A program made the translations under genes and the position numbers. Shown here piece after piece: positions 27,819 through 38,314 of a stretch of DNA of 64,000 nucleotides (its first letter is position 1; every line of letters starts with the position of its first letter). This DNA is from Enoplosus armatus (taxonomy: Eukaryota > Chordata > Actinopteri > Centrarchiformes > Enoplosidae). Below the pieces are notes generated by a model. The model made no database searches and had not been told where the DNA came from. It worked only from the letters and a program-made list of their open reading frames with translations. The stretch lies in NCBI RefSeq assembly GCF_043641665.1, contig NC_092192.1, positions 20,566,978 through 20,630,977 of the forward strand. Direction: 5' to 3'.

Positions 27819-27926
27819 GACGAAGGAATCATTTTCCGATGCGCTTTCTGTCCAAGCCTGATGGAGCCTGAACATCTTTCAGGAGCAAAGTTTCACTGGT
27901 CAACTGTGTGTGGACCACAGACCAAG
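27819..27926 (+). other. Possible 108-nt exon, 36 codons, phase 0 at both ends (unrecognised)
   Basis: Flanked by tttttttag-like acceptor sequence (AG at 27817-27818) and a donor (ACCAAG|gtgggt). Phase 0 is fully open and contains CAFC, two histidines and a later Cys (HLSGAKFHWSTVCGPQ), a spacing that could suit a small zinc-binding fold. The other two frames are not open throughout. It is not an AUTS2 exon that I recognise. It sits 261 bases before the 28187 ORF and after a small CpG cluster at 27520-27740, so it might belong to one nested unit or a decayed retrogene. Confidence 0.25.
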
Positions 27927-28186
27927 GTGGGTACATTTTTCTTGTTGTTTTTTGGGGGGGGTGGGGCTGAAGTTGTCATAAGTTAATGTGGACCATTTTT
28001 GCTGAGTCGGTGCCGTACTCTGTATTCTCTGCCTTACTGCACCAATAGAAATTGGCTTTCGGTCACCTTTTGGGAAGGGCCTCTAAATTCTTAAAGAGTA
28101 GCTCTATGAAGAACTTCATTTAATTTTATTTTACATTTTAAGCTATTAACGCTCAGTGATTCCAGTCAGATCAGTTCACTATTAAA

Positions 28187-28375
28187 ATGGGAGTACTATA
28201 TACAAATGTTGCAATTTTAGTTTTGTCTCTCACTCTCTGTTGGGATATTGATGATGAGATTGCCTTCAAAGCCTTCAGGAAGATGGGGTCCAAAACCTGG
28301 CTGGAAGGCAGTGTTGTCATGGCTGAACTGAAGACACCACCTCAGGCAGCATGCCTCCTTGTCTGGAATATATAA
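28187..28375 (+). other. Possible 62-codon small ORF with signal-like N-terminus (unrecognised)
   Basis: The ATG sits in a strong Kozak context (aaaATGG). It encodes a hydrophobic start (MGVLYTNVAILVLSLTLCW) that looks like a signal peptide or membrane anchor. A charged segment follows (DIDDEIAFKAFRKMGSKTWL), then a stop after VWNI. Two AATAAA signals follow at 28466-28471 and 28478-28483. I do not recognise the family. A splice-acceptor-like ttttag ends at 28220 inside it, so the ORF could instead be part of a downstream exon read in another frame. It may be chance, a repeat relic or a real nested transcript. Confidence 0.25.
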
Positions 28376-28465
28376 AAATATTTGTTTGGATGGAAATGGT
28401 ACATCAAATGTTTCGTATGTATATGTTAACAACAATGTATGTTTTATTGCTGTTATGTCATTTAA

Positions 28466-28483
28466 AATAAAACATTTAATAAA
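28466..28483 (+). terminator. Two overlapping-region poly(A) signals
   Basis: AATAAA occurs at 28466-28471 and again at 28478-28483, followed by cattgtgtgtttatt, a GT/T-rich stretch of the kind found after cleavage sites. It supports, but does not prove, a transcript ending near 28500. Confidence 0.25.
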
Positions 28484-30299
28484 CGCACTGCATTGTGTGT
28501 TTATTAGTGAACAAGACGCATTTTGAATGAATGACAAAGAACACTAAATGAAATCATTCATTGTACCTTTGAGTTGAATAGTGAAAAAAATGTTGATTTT
28601 ACTGCAGACTTTAAGTGCAAATAATTTGGCTTTTAGTGTATTTAGCTTAAATTGTTACTTCCAGTCTATTAGCATTCAAGTCAAGTTCACTCAAACAAAT
28701 ACGTTTCTCAATTATTGATTACTTATTTTATTTCTTAATTTTACTGCTTAATTTTTTAAGTAACGTCAACTTATCCGGGTTAACAGTGGCGCACAGATCA
28801 GCTCATGCCTCTGCTGAGGTGAAGCACCTTGAAGCCACCTGAAGGCATCGCAGACACCGGCCAGCTCATATTTGTTTCAGGACACATGCCTTGAACTTGT
28901 CTAATGCAGCCCAGTTGACTTCTTGCTCTGATCCCCAGCTACGGCTACTATCAGCCAAAATCACCTTGCCCATATATAGCGCTCTCACACTAGCCTCCTC
29001 ATGCCCCATAATCCAGTTTGCGCTGCATTTCATTCCAATGTGAAAATTGGTCATCGCATTGTATATTTCCCAGTTGGAATCGTAATTTCTGAAATCTCAA
29101 ATGTGATGAAGTGAATATTCTCTTGGAAGGACAGGGCATTGTGGCCACTGAGTGTGTTGCATTAAAGAGGTGGAGAGCTGGAGTGAAGACTAGATGGTGT
29201 ATCACTGCAGTCAATGCGAACGTTCTATCCCAGTATTGACGAAGAAAATTCCAAATGTGCACAATAGCCCACCTGGATTGATACAGTGATAACACTTGTG
29301 CACAAACAAGTGGTTCCACAAGTCCAAAAGGGGGTGTTCTCCCTCAGCCTGTTGGGACTCAATGGCTGAAGATGGATGAGTTCAGTTTAAATGCTCTTTC
29401 TCTGTCTGTCTGCCTCCCTCTCTCTGATGAAGGTCTCATCAGAGGGTTAGTCAGACACTGAGGGAACGGTTTCATTTTCCCCTCATTACAGCAGGCACTG
29501 GAGAATCACCGAGCTTCAAAGCTGCTTGATTGCATTATCAGGCATTTGGTGTAACACAGGCGTAATCTATGCCATGTGACAGGGGAGCCAGGCCAACACT
29601 ACAGCTCTGGGCTGAATGGAGGGCGAGTGGACCTGAGTATCAGGCCTGGGGTTGATTGGCTTCCTGTACAGATTCTAATGTAATTTACTATATATATATA
29701 TATACTACATTGGAGATGGTTCTGACTGAACTACTTGCATGTGTTGACATTTTGTTTTCAGAATGATAAGTATTACGGATCCATATCCCTGTTGTACTCT
29801 TTAATTATAGTTGAAATACTTGCTATGATTAATATTTTTATATTAACAATGGGCAAAATAACAAACTAGTGTGAGAGGGGTTGTGCGTAGTGACAAATCT
29901 ACTTTCAGTTCATGTTCAGGCTAGAGCAGACAAACAAGTTAGCAAATTGCTGGTAAACATAGTCAAGCATTTAGCAGCTAAAGAGTCGGATCCATTTCTC
30001 TGGGGTTTGAGACCAAAGTAGAGCCAAAAGCAGAGTGAGTATTGGACTCACATTCGTCAGGTGGCCAGAAACACGACTCTAAATGAATGGGTCTGTTTCT
30101 CCGTCTCTACTGGACTTTAGATAAGCCACCGTTTGCTCGAAAATGTGCTAACTAGATATCCTCTGTCCCCAAGTGGCCAAACGATTGTTATTGTAATGAG
30201 CCTGTGAGGTGAATAACTTTTCTCACCATTTAGAGTAATTGTTACAAGTAGTCTAAAGTGAGACACTTGTTTCATCCTGGAGAGCTTTACTTGTTATGT

Positions 30300-30460
30300 T
30301 GGTGCTTTCAAAGGTCAAACACTGACAATCACTGTTTATCACTCCAACAATCATTGTCAAGATCGGCTGCGGATAAGGAGCTATAAAAGAATTGTAATTA
30401 TCACCATTTTAGAAACAGTAATTATGGGCATCATTAGCATCCATCGTTATGTTTAAGTGG
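30300..30460. promoter_or_regulatory. Candidate conserved non-coding element
   Basis: Contains repeated caatcactgtttatc / caacaatcattgtc words (SOX-like acaatca/attgt), ggataagg, and attgtaattatcacc / cagtaattatggg homeodomain cores. Confidence 0.3.
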
Positions 30461-32265
30461 GGCCACGGTCCACTAAACGAGTGTTCATCGTGCTCTCTTT
30501 ATCTGCTGTCTTCCATCGCTTTCTCAGCCAACTTAAACAGGGGTGTCTGGTCTGCCTTCTCCCACAAGCCGACAGCTCCCTCGTTCATTTTTAACCAGGT
30601 TTCACAAAAGGCTTCATCCTTCTGTGGTTCAACTCCGTTTGGAAAGAGATCACAGAAGTAGATATTAGAATATGAGTGGTTTTCTTCTTCTGTCAGCTGA
30701 GCATAAAAGTGTGGACAGTATGTGAATTTGTAGAAAAAGGGTTGAAGGACAGTTCACTGCTTGTCATAAGAGGCAGAGCTTGACTGAAATGAAAGTGAAC
30801 TGAAAAAAAGTAGGTTACATTGAACAATCCCTGCTGATATATGTATGATGTATTCACTTTTTTCACAAGACATAGCAGAGCTTCAACTGCAAGCCGGCTA
30901 ATGTTTGTATTCAACAGTGTAACGGTGGAGTCGTGCACGCCGTCTCAACCCCAGCTTTCCTGTGGATGAATTAGTAATGCTAAAAGATTCCATTTCGTCT
31001 ATCTAAATGCTGTGTGCGGCGCTCAACCTGGTTAATATAAGGAGCCACTCAATTTTTCATGCCCACGCCAAGTGTAGCCTTCAATTTAACATGCGCTTTT
31101 AATCCTGGGAGTGCTAAATTGCTTTTTAATGTCGAGGAACATGGTGTTGTCAGAGTAACTCGTGAAAAATGCATCAGCAATATGCAGAGCAAATCAGATC
31201 CAGTGTTTTTTTGTTTTTTTTAGGGTAAAGGAACAAAGCAACGCCACAGCAAAGAGGAGTGAAACCAATATGTTGTTTTGACACATCTGTCACCTCAGGG
31301 GTCTCAGGAGGACACCCCCCCCGCAGGCAGTGGCAATGTGTGTTTGTGTGCGTGCAATGGTGTGCTTAATTTTGCGTCTCTTATCAGGCGTGTCTGCGTT
31401 GTGTATTTTCAGTGCTACATACATGCAGATCACCGGCCCACACAGGAAAACGTGCTGGTTGGTATGTCATGTTGTGTACTGTATGTGTGCCCCTCCACGT
31501 GTGAATTCATGGACAGTGTCAGGTGTTATTGTGCCTGGAGCGTTTGTGGATGACAGGTGTCTGCCGGCCTCTCTGGCCCTGTTAAGATTCCCCCGCAGAC
31601 AAGAGGCTTTAGTGCAGCCAGAGCCTGGACTCCATTGAGCATGACTAAAGGATGTTCCTCTAATATCCCTGGTCAGAGAGTCAGTGAACTCACTCCGAAC
31701 GACTTCCTCAGGGCCAGCCAACTAACCGCCCTCTGTTACCACGTAACAATGTGGCCATTGGAGCAGACTAATCAGTAGACAGCAGAAGAAAACACAGCCA
31801 GTGCTGCTTCTGCTAACAATTCCACTTAAACCCTCATTGTCCACGTTTGCATACAGGCTTTAAAAGGAGGACACAATAAAATCACATTGTAATAAATGTG
31901 AAGGGAAGACATTTAAAATGTTGGTTTCATATGGCATCCAGAGAGTAATCAATTATATATAAATGGAAGACCAGAGAGCGAGCTAGTAGCTTCATATGGT
32001 GTCATAAAGTCTTTAATTGGTTGCAAAGATTGTATGCATACATATATAGCAGTCTAACTACAGAGACAATGAAGGTTTGTTGTTTTACTGTTGAGTTTAG
32101 ACTCTAAGTTCTATGTTAAACCCGTTGGCGTGGAGCCCAAGGCATGTTTGGCTGAAACTGTGTGATGACTGAGGACCGCGGTATTGTTCATTCAGCCTTT
32201 CATCAAACTGAATGACTTTATTATACAACAAACTGTTTACCCCCATGTGAGTGGAATCAAGCAAA

Positions 32266-32266
<1 letters not shown>

Positions 32267-32324
<58 letters not shown>

Positions 32325-32359
32325 CGTGCGTGCGTGTGCGTGTGTGTGCGTGTGCGTGT
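32267..32359. repeat. Compound (TG)n-(CGTG)n microsatellite
   Basis: A long perfect TG run changes into cgtgcgtgcgtgcgtg and then mixed TG/CG steps, all alternating pyrimidine-purine and so favourable for left-handed Z-DNA. Confidence 0.95.
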
Positions 32360-32482
32360 TTACCTGTGCAGTCAGGCATGTGAGGAAGGGTCAAGCTGTG
32401 TGTGGTGCTGCAGCTTTCTCTCTGGGTAAGTGTGTCCGGACAGCCTGTCCCTGTTGCCAGTGCAAATCCTCTTACAGGCTGA

Positions 32483-32510
32483 GTGTGTGTGTGTGTGTGT
32501 GTGTGTGTGT
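32483..32510. repeat. (GT)14 microsatellite
   Basis: Second TG tract 124 bases after the compound tract. Confidence 0.95.
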
Positions 32511-32744
32511 CAGCGAGAGAGAGTGAGACTGCCCCAGATCATCTTGTTGAGGCTTGGTGTTGGTAAACACAGTACATGGTAAGCCCAGCTGAGACAGGCA
32601 CTGATGATTGGGCTTAGAGCTGGCTGGTGCCTGGGTGGCCCTTAGCGCCAATGGTCCCCTGTGGCCCCCACTGACACCAGGCTGCAAACACAAACACACA
32701 CGCTGAAAGAAAACTGCACATTTAAGTCCATGTCGCTCTCTCGT

Positions 32745-32765
32745 CACACACACACACACACACAC
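32745..32765. repeat. (CA)n microsatellite, opposite orientation
   Basis: A CA run 235 bases after the TG tract at 32483, complementary to it, so the two could pair as a hairpin. Confidence 0.9.
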
Positions 32766-34092
32766 TGCACATGCTTTATGCCTCTCCTGGTACCGCTTTA
32801 ACAGCAAAAACAAACTCTAAGGTGGATCGTTCAACACAATTACATAAACACAAGCAACACACAAAGAATCACACACACTTTCAGAGAGAAAACACGCTCT
32901 ATCTGTGCCCTGGGAGCCTGGGTCCACTCAAATAACCCCATGGTGAATGTGCTGCTGTCAGGCGGCCAGCGGGGCAGCCTCACAATGTGCACATTTAGGA
33001 CCCAGAGCTTGACGGCAGCGAAGAGTTTGTGGAGGAAAGCGTGGAATGTGTCCCGCGGGCAGATGCAGGCCGCTCTCAAAGGCATCTCTATTACAAGCAG
33101 ACAAGCGGGGCCTTATGTCATGGTCACCAGCCTCAGAGACACATTTCCAGACCGGTGCCCCGCGCCATGCCAGCACGCGCCCTCGTGGAAATCTACTGGC
33201 CCACGCCGGGCTCCACCGCTTCGCTGCTGGAAACACACGTCGTTCACATGTGTCGATCTGATGAGCAGGATTGTTTACTGCAAGAGCACAGTCATGGGTG
33301 CTTTGGTGAGATCCTGTGAGTGTCTCTTTGTGCCTTTGCCGATGGATGAATGAACAGATATAGGGGTGTGGCTCGCTGTGATGTTCTTTCATTTGATATC
33401 GTTGCACTGTTCCTGTGACATCTTGTAAAGTCTTCCGTCAAACCTGATTTACTTTAACTGACGCTTGGTACCTGCAGCATGATCTAATGCCAAACATGAC
33501 AGCAACGTTCAGGTCTGCCTACAGCCGGTGTCCTTTCATCGATAGTGACGGATAAAGAGCCCTGTGATCTTTTGAAGCGCCAGGCATTAGCGTTGATTAC
33601 CATCCCTGCTGATAACGCTGTATGCTAATCATTGTAAACATCATGTTGTGGCTTTGACACACTTAGGCTTATCTGTAATTGGTGTAATTGTTACTAGCGT
33701 TTAACGAGATCATCTTCCAGATATGCTGAGTGCCAAAAGGGCCCGGGTATGGGAGAAGCTCCCTCAGATCTGCCTCACTGATGGGAGCATTAGATCGACA
33801 CTAACTCCTCTCGCTGTGCTATTAATGAAAGGCAGCCACGAGCCAGAGCGCAAATCCGATAAAAGGGGCTGGAGATGAGGGGGTCATGAAATATTTAAAT
33901 ATACAGGGCTTCAAAGCGGAAGAGGCCTGCCGTTCTTGTCAACAGACAGACCCCCTGCAGCCCAGTCATGGCCCCGGTCTCTGGCCCGCAACCAGCTCCA
34001 CATGTAGGTCACAAACCACCAGCTCACTTTTCCGCTCTACGGACACCACCAGGGGAAAGGAGGGGATTCACACATGAAATTTCTCCCGCCTC

Positions 34093-34095
<3 letters not shown>

Positions 34096-34130
<35 letters not shown>
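34096..34130. repeat. (CA)17 microsatellite
   Basis: Perfect CA run. Confidence 0.95.
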
Positions 34131-34132
<2 letters not shown>

Positions 34133-36395
34133 CTTCCTCTTGTTCAACCAGTCTCCCATGTTCTAGTGTTACACAGAGGGGGAGATGAACAGCAGAGGGG
34201 GCAACAAGGTCAGGGAGGATATCCAAGCGCTGTCTCAGTGGACTCTGACATGTTAAAACACTCTCACATCATAGAGGCTCCGATCCTCCACAGCGCACAT
34301 GCTCACACACACCACCTTCTCCAACCACAACCACAAGGCCCCCCTTTCACACAGAGGTATGACTATGGCATTCAGCTTTTTGCGGTGTGTGATGTGAAAA
34401 AAGGTTCTTCTGTTGAAGGACTCTTGAGGGGACACAGCACAGATCACCTGTCGAGCAGTCTGAAAAAAAACAGTCCGCATTCCCAGATGCACTTTGCATC
34501 TGAACCTTGCGTTTTTATTTTTGTCTCAAAGGGGCCTAAACTTCCCATTTCTCTCCCTCCCATCGTTCAGCCCCCCAGCGGGGATGCTACTAGACAGAAC
34601 AACGACCTTATTTAGCTCAGGCCCTGCAAAATGCAATTAGAAACCCCTCAATGGCCAGCGGGGGCCTGGGATGAGACAGAGGGAGAGAGAAGGACAGCGG
34701 CAGAGAGAGAGAAGAAAGGGAATGCTAGGGGAGGGCGGGCAGAGACCTCCCTGCTGTCTGTCACCCTGCTGGCTTTTGATGTCCGTGGCCCATCTTGTGT
34801 CCCCCTAGAGAGCCTATCAGGCCCCCACTCTGGAGCTGTTGAACACAGAGAGAGCCTTGGAGAGGCTTGTTTGAGTGGAGTGCGGGGGGGGGGGTTTATA
34901 ACTGGGGCTGTCTCTGTTGGTGCCTGACAGAATGGTCTTGACGGAGCATTTCAGAGGCCTAATCCCTCCAACCATACTCCTCCAGCCAGGCAAATCACTC
35001 GGGGGGTCTGCAGTGGGTCAGACAGGTTTTAATACAATGCCGTAGTGGTGATTTCCTCAGTGCTTTCCTGTAGTCATTCCTTCTTAAAATACACAGCAGG
35101 CTGTTTCTCTCCCTTCCTTTTCTTCCCCGCTACCTCCCTGTTTGGCTCCTTCCCCCTCTCCATCTTGTCTGTCTCTCCCCGTCTCCTCCTGTTTTGTTTT
35201 CTTCTCCCGCTCTCTTCCTCTCTAGTTCCTCCTCCTTTATCTCCCTGCCTCCCGTTGTCTCCCCGCTCCCATCGCGCCGCTGAGAAGAAAGAAACAAAAA
35301 GGGAAAATATTATCCCTGCCAGCGCAGTTACTCTTGCTTAGTATTAAGTCGAGGCCTCACGGGGGGTTCCACCGCCACGGTGCTTTGGTTGTAGATGTCT
35401 GCTGGGTCTCCGCGAATATAAAGACATGCAGATTAGGGAGAAAAATTAAAGCTGGGGGTTCGTCATGCAGCGGGTTATCTGTTAGGAATGTTTTGTCTGT
35501 CTGGGATATGGTTCCACTGTAGATCTTCAGAGAGAAAATTGGGGTCAAATTAAAAGAGGCTTATAATCCTCCTTTTTTTTTTTTTGTCATTGAGATCAAA
35601 TGACACTCCAGCTAGATGAGGTTATACTGAATCATCTTATCAATGGATTTGTATGACAAGCAGCACAGAGCCTTGTTTACGCTGTTGTTTCACATCAGCC
35701 ACTGCCACGAGCGGGAAGTAGTGCAGCAGAAATGCATTCAAGGGCAGACATGATGTCGAGATGAAAGTAAACATCACAAACAAATAATCTCTTAAAATAC
35801 AGCACATTAAAATTCAGATTTCCCTGTCACACCCAGCTTCAAGAGCCGAGACAATTCATTTTCTAGGCCCATTAGATCTCTATGTAAACACTGAGTGACG
35901 GCGCTATAAATACAGACACAGATTTGGCCTTTAAAATAATTTGGCTTGACATGAAAATGTGAAAGTTAAATCATGTCTAATATTCATGATGGTGTGTGTG
36001 TGTTTTGAGGCGGGGAGCACATATGCTCCTTTCTGTTAGAAGGGGAGGGAGTGATTGACTGGTCTGAAATTATCCACGCCATCGCAGCCCACAGCCCACA
36101 TTCCACGGCAATGTCTGTAATTTAGGAAAAAGGGTCTCCCATTTCTCTCTTGTGACTGGGCAGAGTAGTGGTGAGGGGAGAGGGGGTGTTGGAGGGGGGC
36201 TGCATTAGGGATGAAACCAAAGCATTTGAGGCAGGGAAGGTTAAACCAATTTTCTTGTCTGCATTGTTTCCTAAAGTGAGTCCCATGGCAGCGACATTAG
36301 ACTGATGGCCAGTGGAGTAGGTTTGTTCCCGCTGACAGGCCAGTTCTTTCTGCGCCCGCTATGTCAACTGGATCTGATTATTGCCTACCAGATCC

Positions 36396-36499
36396 AGATA
36401 ATGTCTGCCACTGATCAGGCCATTTATCTTGAACTCCTATGGCCCTGGTCTGCTTTCAGAGACCACAGGGAGATAAGCAGATACAGATAAGCAGATAAC
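36396..36499. promoter_or_regulatory. Cluster of GATA-type motifs
   Basis: WGATAR matches: AGATAA at 36396-36401, 36471-36476, 36485-36490 and 36493-36498, plus TTATCT (reverse) at 36424-36429. Three lie within 28 bases in a short imperfect repeat (agataagcag / atacagataa / gcagataac). It may be an enhancer, or a small tandem duplication that produced motifs by chance. Confidence 0.35.
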
Positions 36500-36981
36500 A
36501 TAGTCTCTACAGGCTTTTAACAACCGGAAGAAATACTTTTTCCGCTGCTTCCCCGGCTGACACATGATGTGAGTTTCATATCTCTCGGCTCAGGAAGCTT
36601 TATTATAACACAAAGGGTCTGCTTTTAGAGGTATCGTCATCGGATCAGATAGACGCTTTCATCCCTGCGTCCGTCAATTTTCCTAAATGTTCCCAGAATG
36701 CCACTCACGTCCTGTGTGACGAGCACTGGTTGAAAAAAAGTGAGCAAAGTAGCAAAGATTCATTTTTGGCATCGCTATTTACAGGTTTGATATTGAAAAG
36801 CATGTCTGTGGAAATGCAGATGGAAATTCTCATGTCCTTAAATCTCTCATTCTCTGTCAGGATATTTGATTGATGCAGTTTAACAGAGAAGACTGTCAGC
36901 TTTTCCAAAGGCTTTTTCTACTTTTGGCATGCTGTGGTGTCCCAGTTTGTATAACAGGTTTTAATGCTGGGTGCATTTGTC

Positions 36982-36988
<7 letters not shown>

Positions 36989-37010
<22 letters not shown>
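36989..37010. repeat. (GT)11 microsatellite
   Basis: Short perfect dinucleotide run. Confidence 0.95.
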
Positions 37011-37013
<3 letters not shown>

Positions 37014-37834
37014 CATGCACAGCCGTGTGTCATCCCCACATTAATACTAGCAATGAGTGACAGATTAATTTATGTCTGGCTACGTGTCTGAGGAATTGGG
37101 AAGAAAGGGCCTGTCAGTGCTGCTTGTCGGGAGGGGGTAGAGATTAGAGCCAGTTGTCATTGACAACCCAGTGCAGGCTCTGGGAGATAAGGTCGGATGT
37201 AATGACTGTTAAAAAAAAAAGAAAAGTAAGAAAAATAAAATTAATTAAAAAAAACATCCTCACTCCACCCTCGAAAGGCTGGGAGAAGAGGAGATGTTGG
37301 CAATTCCAAGTGTGTGGGTTTATGTGTGCAATTAGAAATATTTCACAGTTCTTAGATTGCACTGCAACATTTGGACATTTCAGATCTTAAGCAACACGGA
37401 GGGTGTGATCTAATCCCGCCCCCTCCTCTGAGAAGACAAGGATTTATTTTTTCAAAATCCATGTAAAACAGGTTTTATTTTCTTTGGAACGGCGTGCAGT
37501 GCATGTTTTTATCCAGCATTATTTTGTTAATTCCAATAGTCCGATTATTGTGTGTAAACAGACACTGAAACATAATGAAACACGATCTTCCACTGTTCCA
37601 CTTGCCTGTGATACACGGCCAATTAAACGTCTATTTCTTTGTGGTCATAATATAACCAGGTTATAACTAAGTCTTGAATGTGTTGAGTGAAATGATGCTT
37701 GTGGATTCTCAGGATTTATCATCATATGGAAACACAGTATGAATGTATCAGTGAGTTCATAATATTTTGACCAAGTCAAGATGGCACATTTGTTTTTTGT
37801 CAGCTTGTTTTTACATGTGTAACTTGCTTAACTT

Positions 37835-38310
37835 ACTTTTAGAAATGCTTGGTCTGTCAATCGGTTGGTCCCCCGCTTTGGTCCGGACTGAAATAGTGTT
37901 GGATGGATTTCCATAAGATTTGGTACAGGTATTCGTGGTCCTCCGAGGATAGATCCTAATGATTTTGGTTACCCGCTGACATTTTATCTAGTGCTACTAT
38001 AAGGTTGACAATTATTTTTTTTAGTGAAGTGTCTCAACAAATATTGGATGGATTTCCATAAGATTTGGTACTGATATTCATGGTCCCCAGACGATGTATC
38101 CTAGTGACTTTGGTGATCCCCTCATGTTTCCTCTTGCACCACCATGAGGTTGACTTTTGTGGCTTTGAGTGAAATGTCTCGACAATTATTGGGTGGATTG
38201 CCGTGAAATGTGTAACAGATATTCATGTTCCCCTCGGGATGAGTTGCAATAACTTTGGTGAATCCTTAACTTACTTACATTTTGGCCTGATGATGGCATC
38301 AGGTGTTACG
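37835..38310 (+). repeat. Three tandem copies of a ~145-bp unit from a dispersed fish repeat
   Basis: The anchor ggatggattt recurs at 37901 and 38046, with gggtggattg at 38191, a spacing of exactly 145 bp each time. Each copy continues with an (aa)gatttggtac-like stretch, then (t)attcatggtcc, then a (gactttggtgatccc) variant. The left end (tggtcccccgctttggtccg) is the usual start of this family. Copies differ from each other, so the array is old. Related single-copy sequence lies at 57385. Confidence 0.8.
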
Positions 38311-38314
38311 GTAT

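Larger units (their letters stand above)
28500..37850. other. Non-coding DNA, presumed intron
   Basis: Contains a (TA)8 run at 29689-29704, the microsatellite cluster at 32.3-34.1 kb, a C/T-rich stretch at 35100-35270, a TG run at 36989-37010 and a GATA cluster at 36396-36499. Blocks resembling conserved elements lie at 30300-30460, 33560-33900 and 35800-35960. The GC-rich patch at 32940-33400 is open on both strands but not recognised as coding. Confidence 0.6.

Noticed and set aside
32940..33407. Overlapping long frames on both strands (137 codons +, 149 codons -) in a GC-rich patch
   Set aside because: Both frames are open because the DNA is GC-rich. Neither shows a domain, a signal or convincing exon limits, and the peptides look random.
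33968..34615. 215-codon + frame
   Set aside because: It runs through the (CA)17 tract, giving HTHTHT, and the rest has no recognisable domain; simple-repeat read-through.
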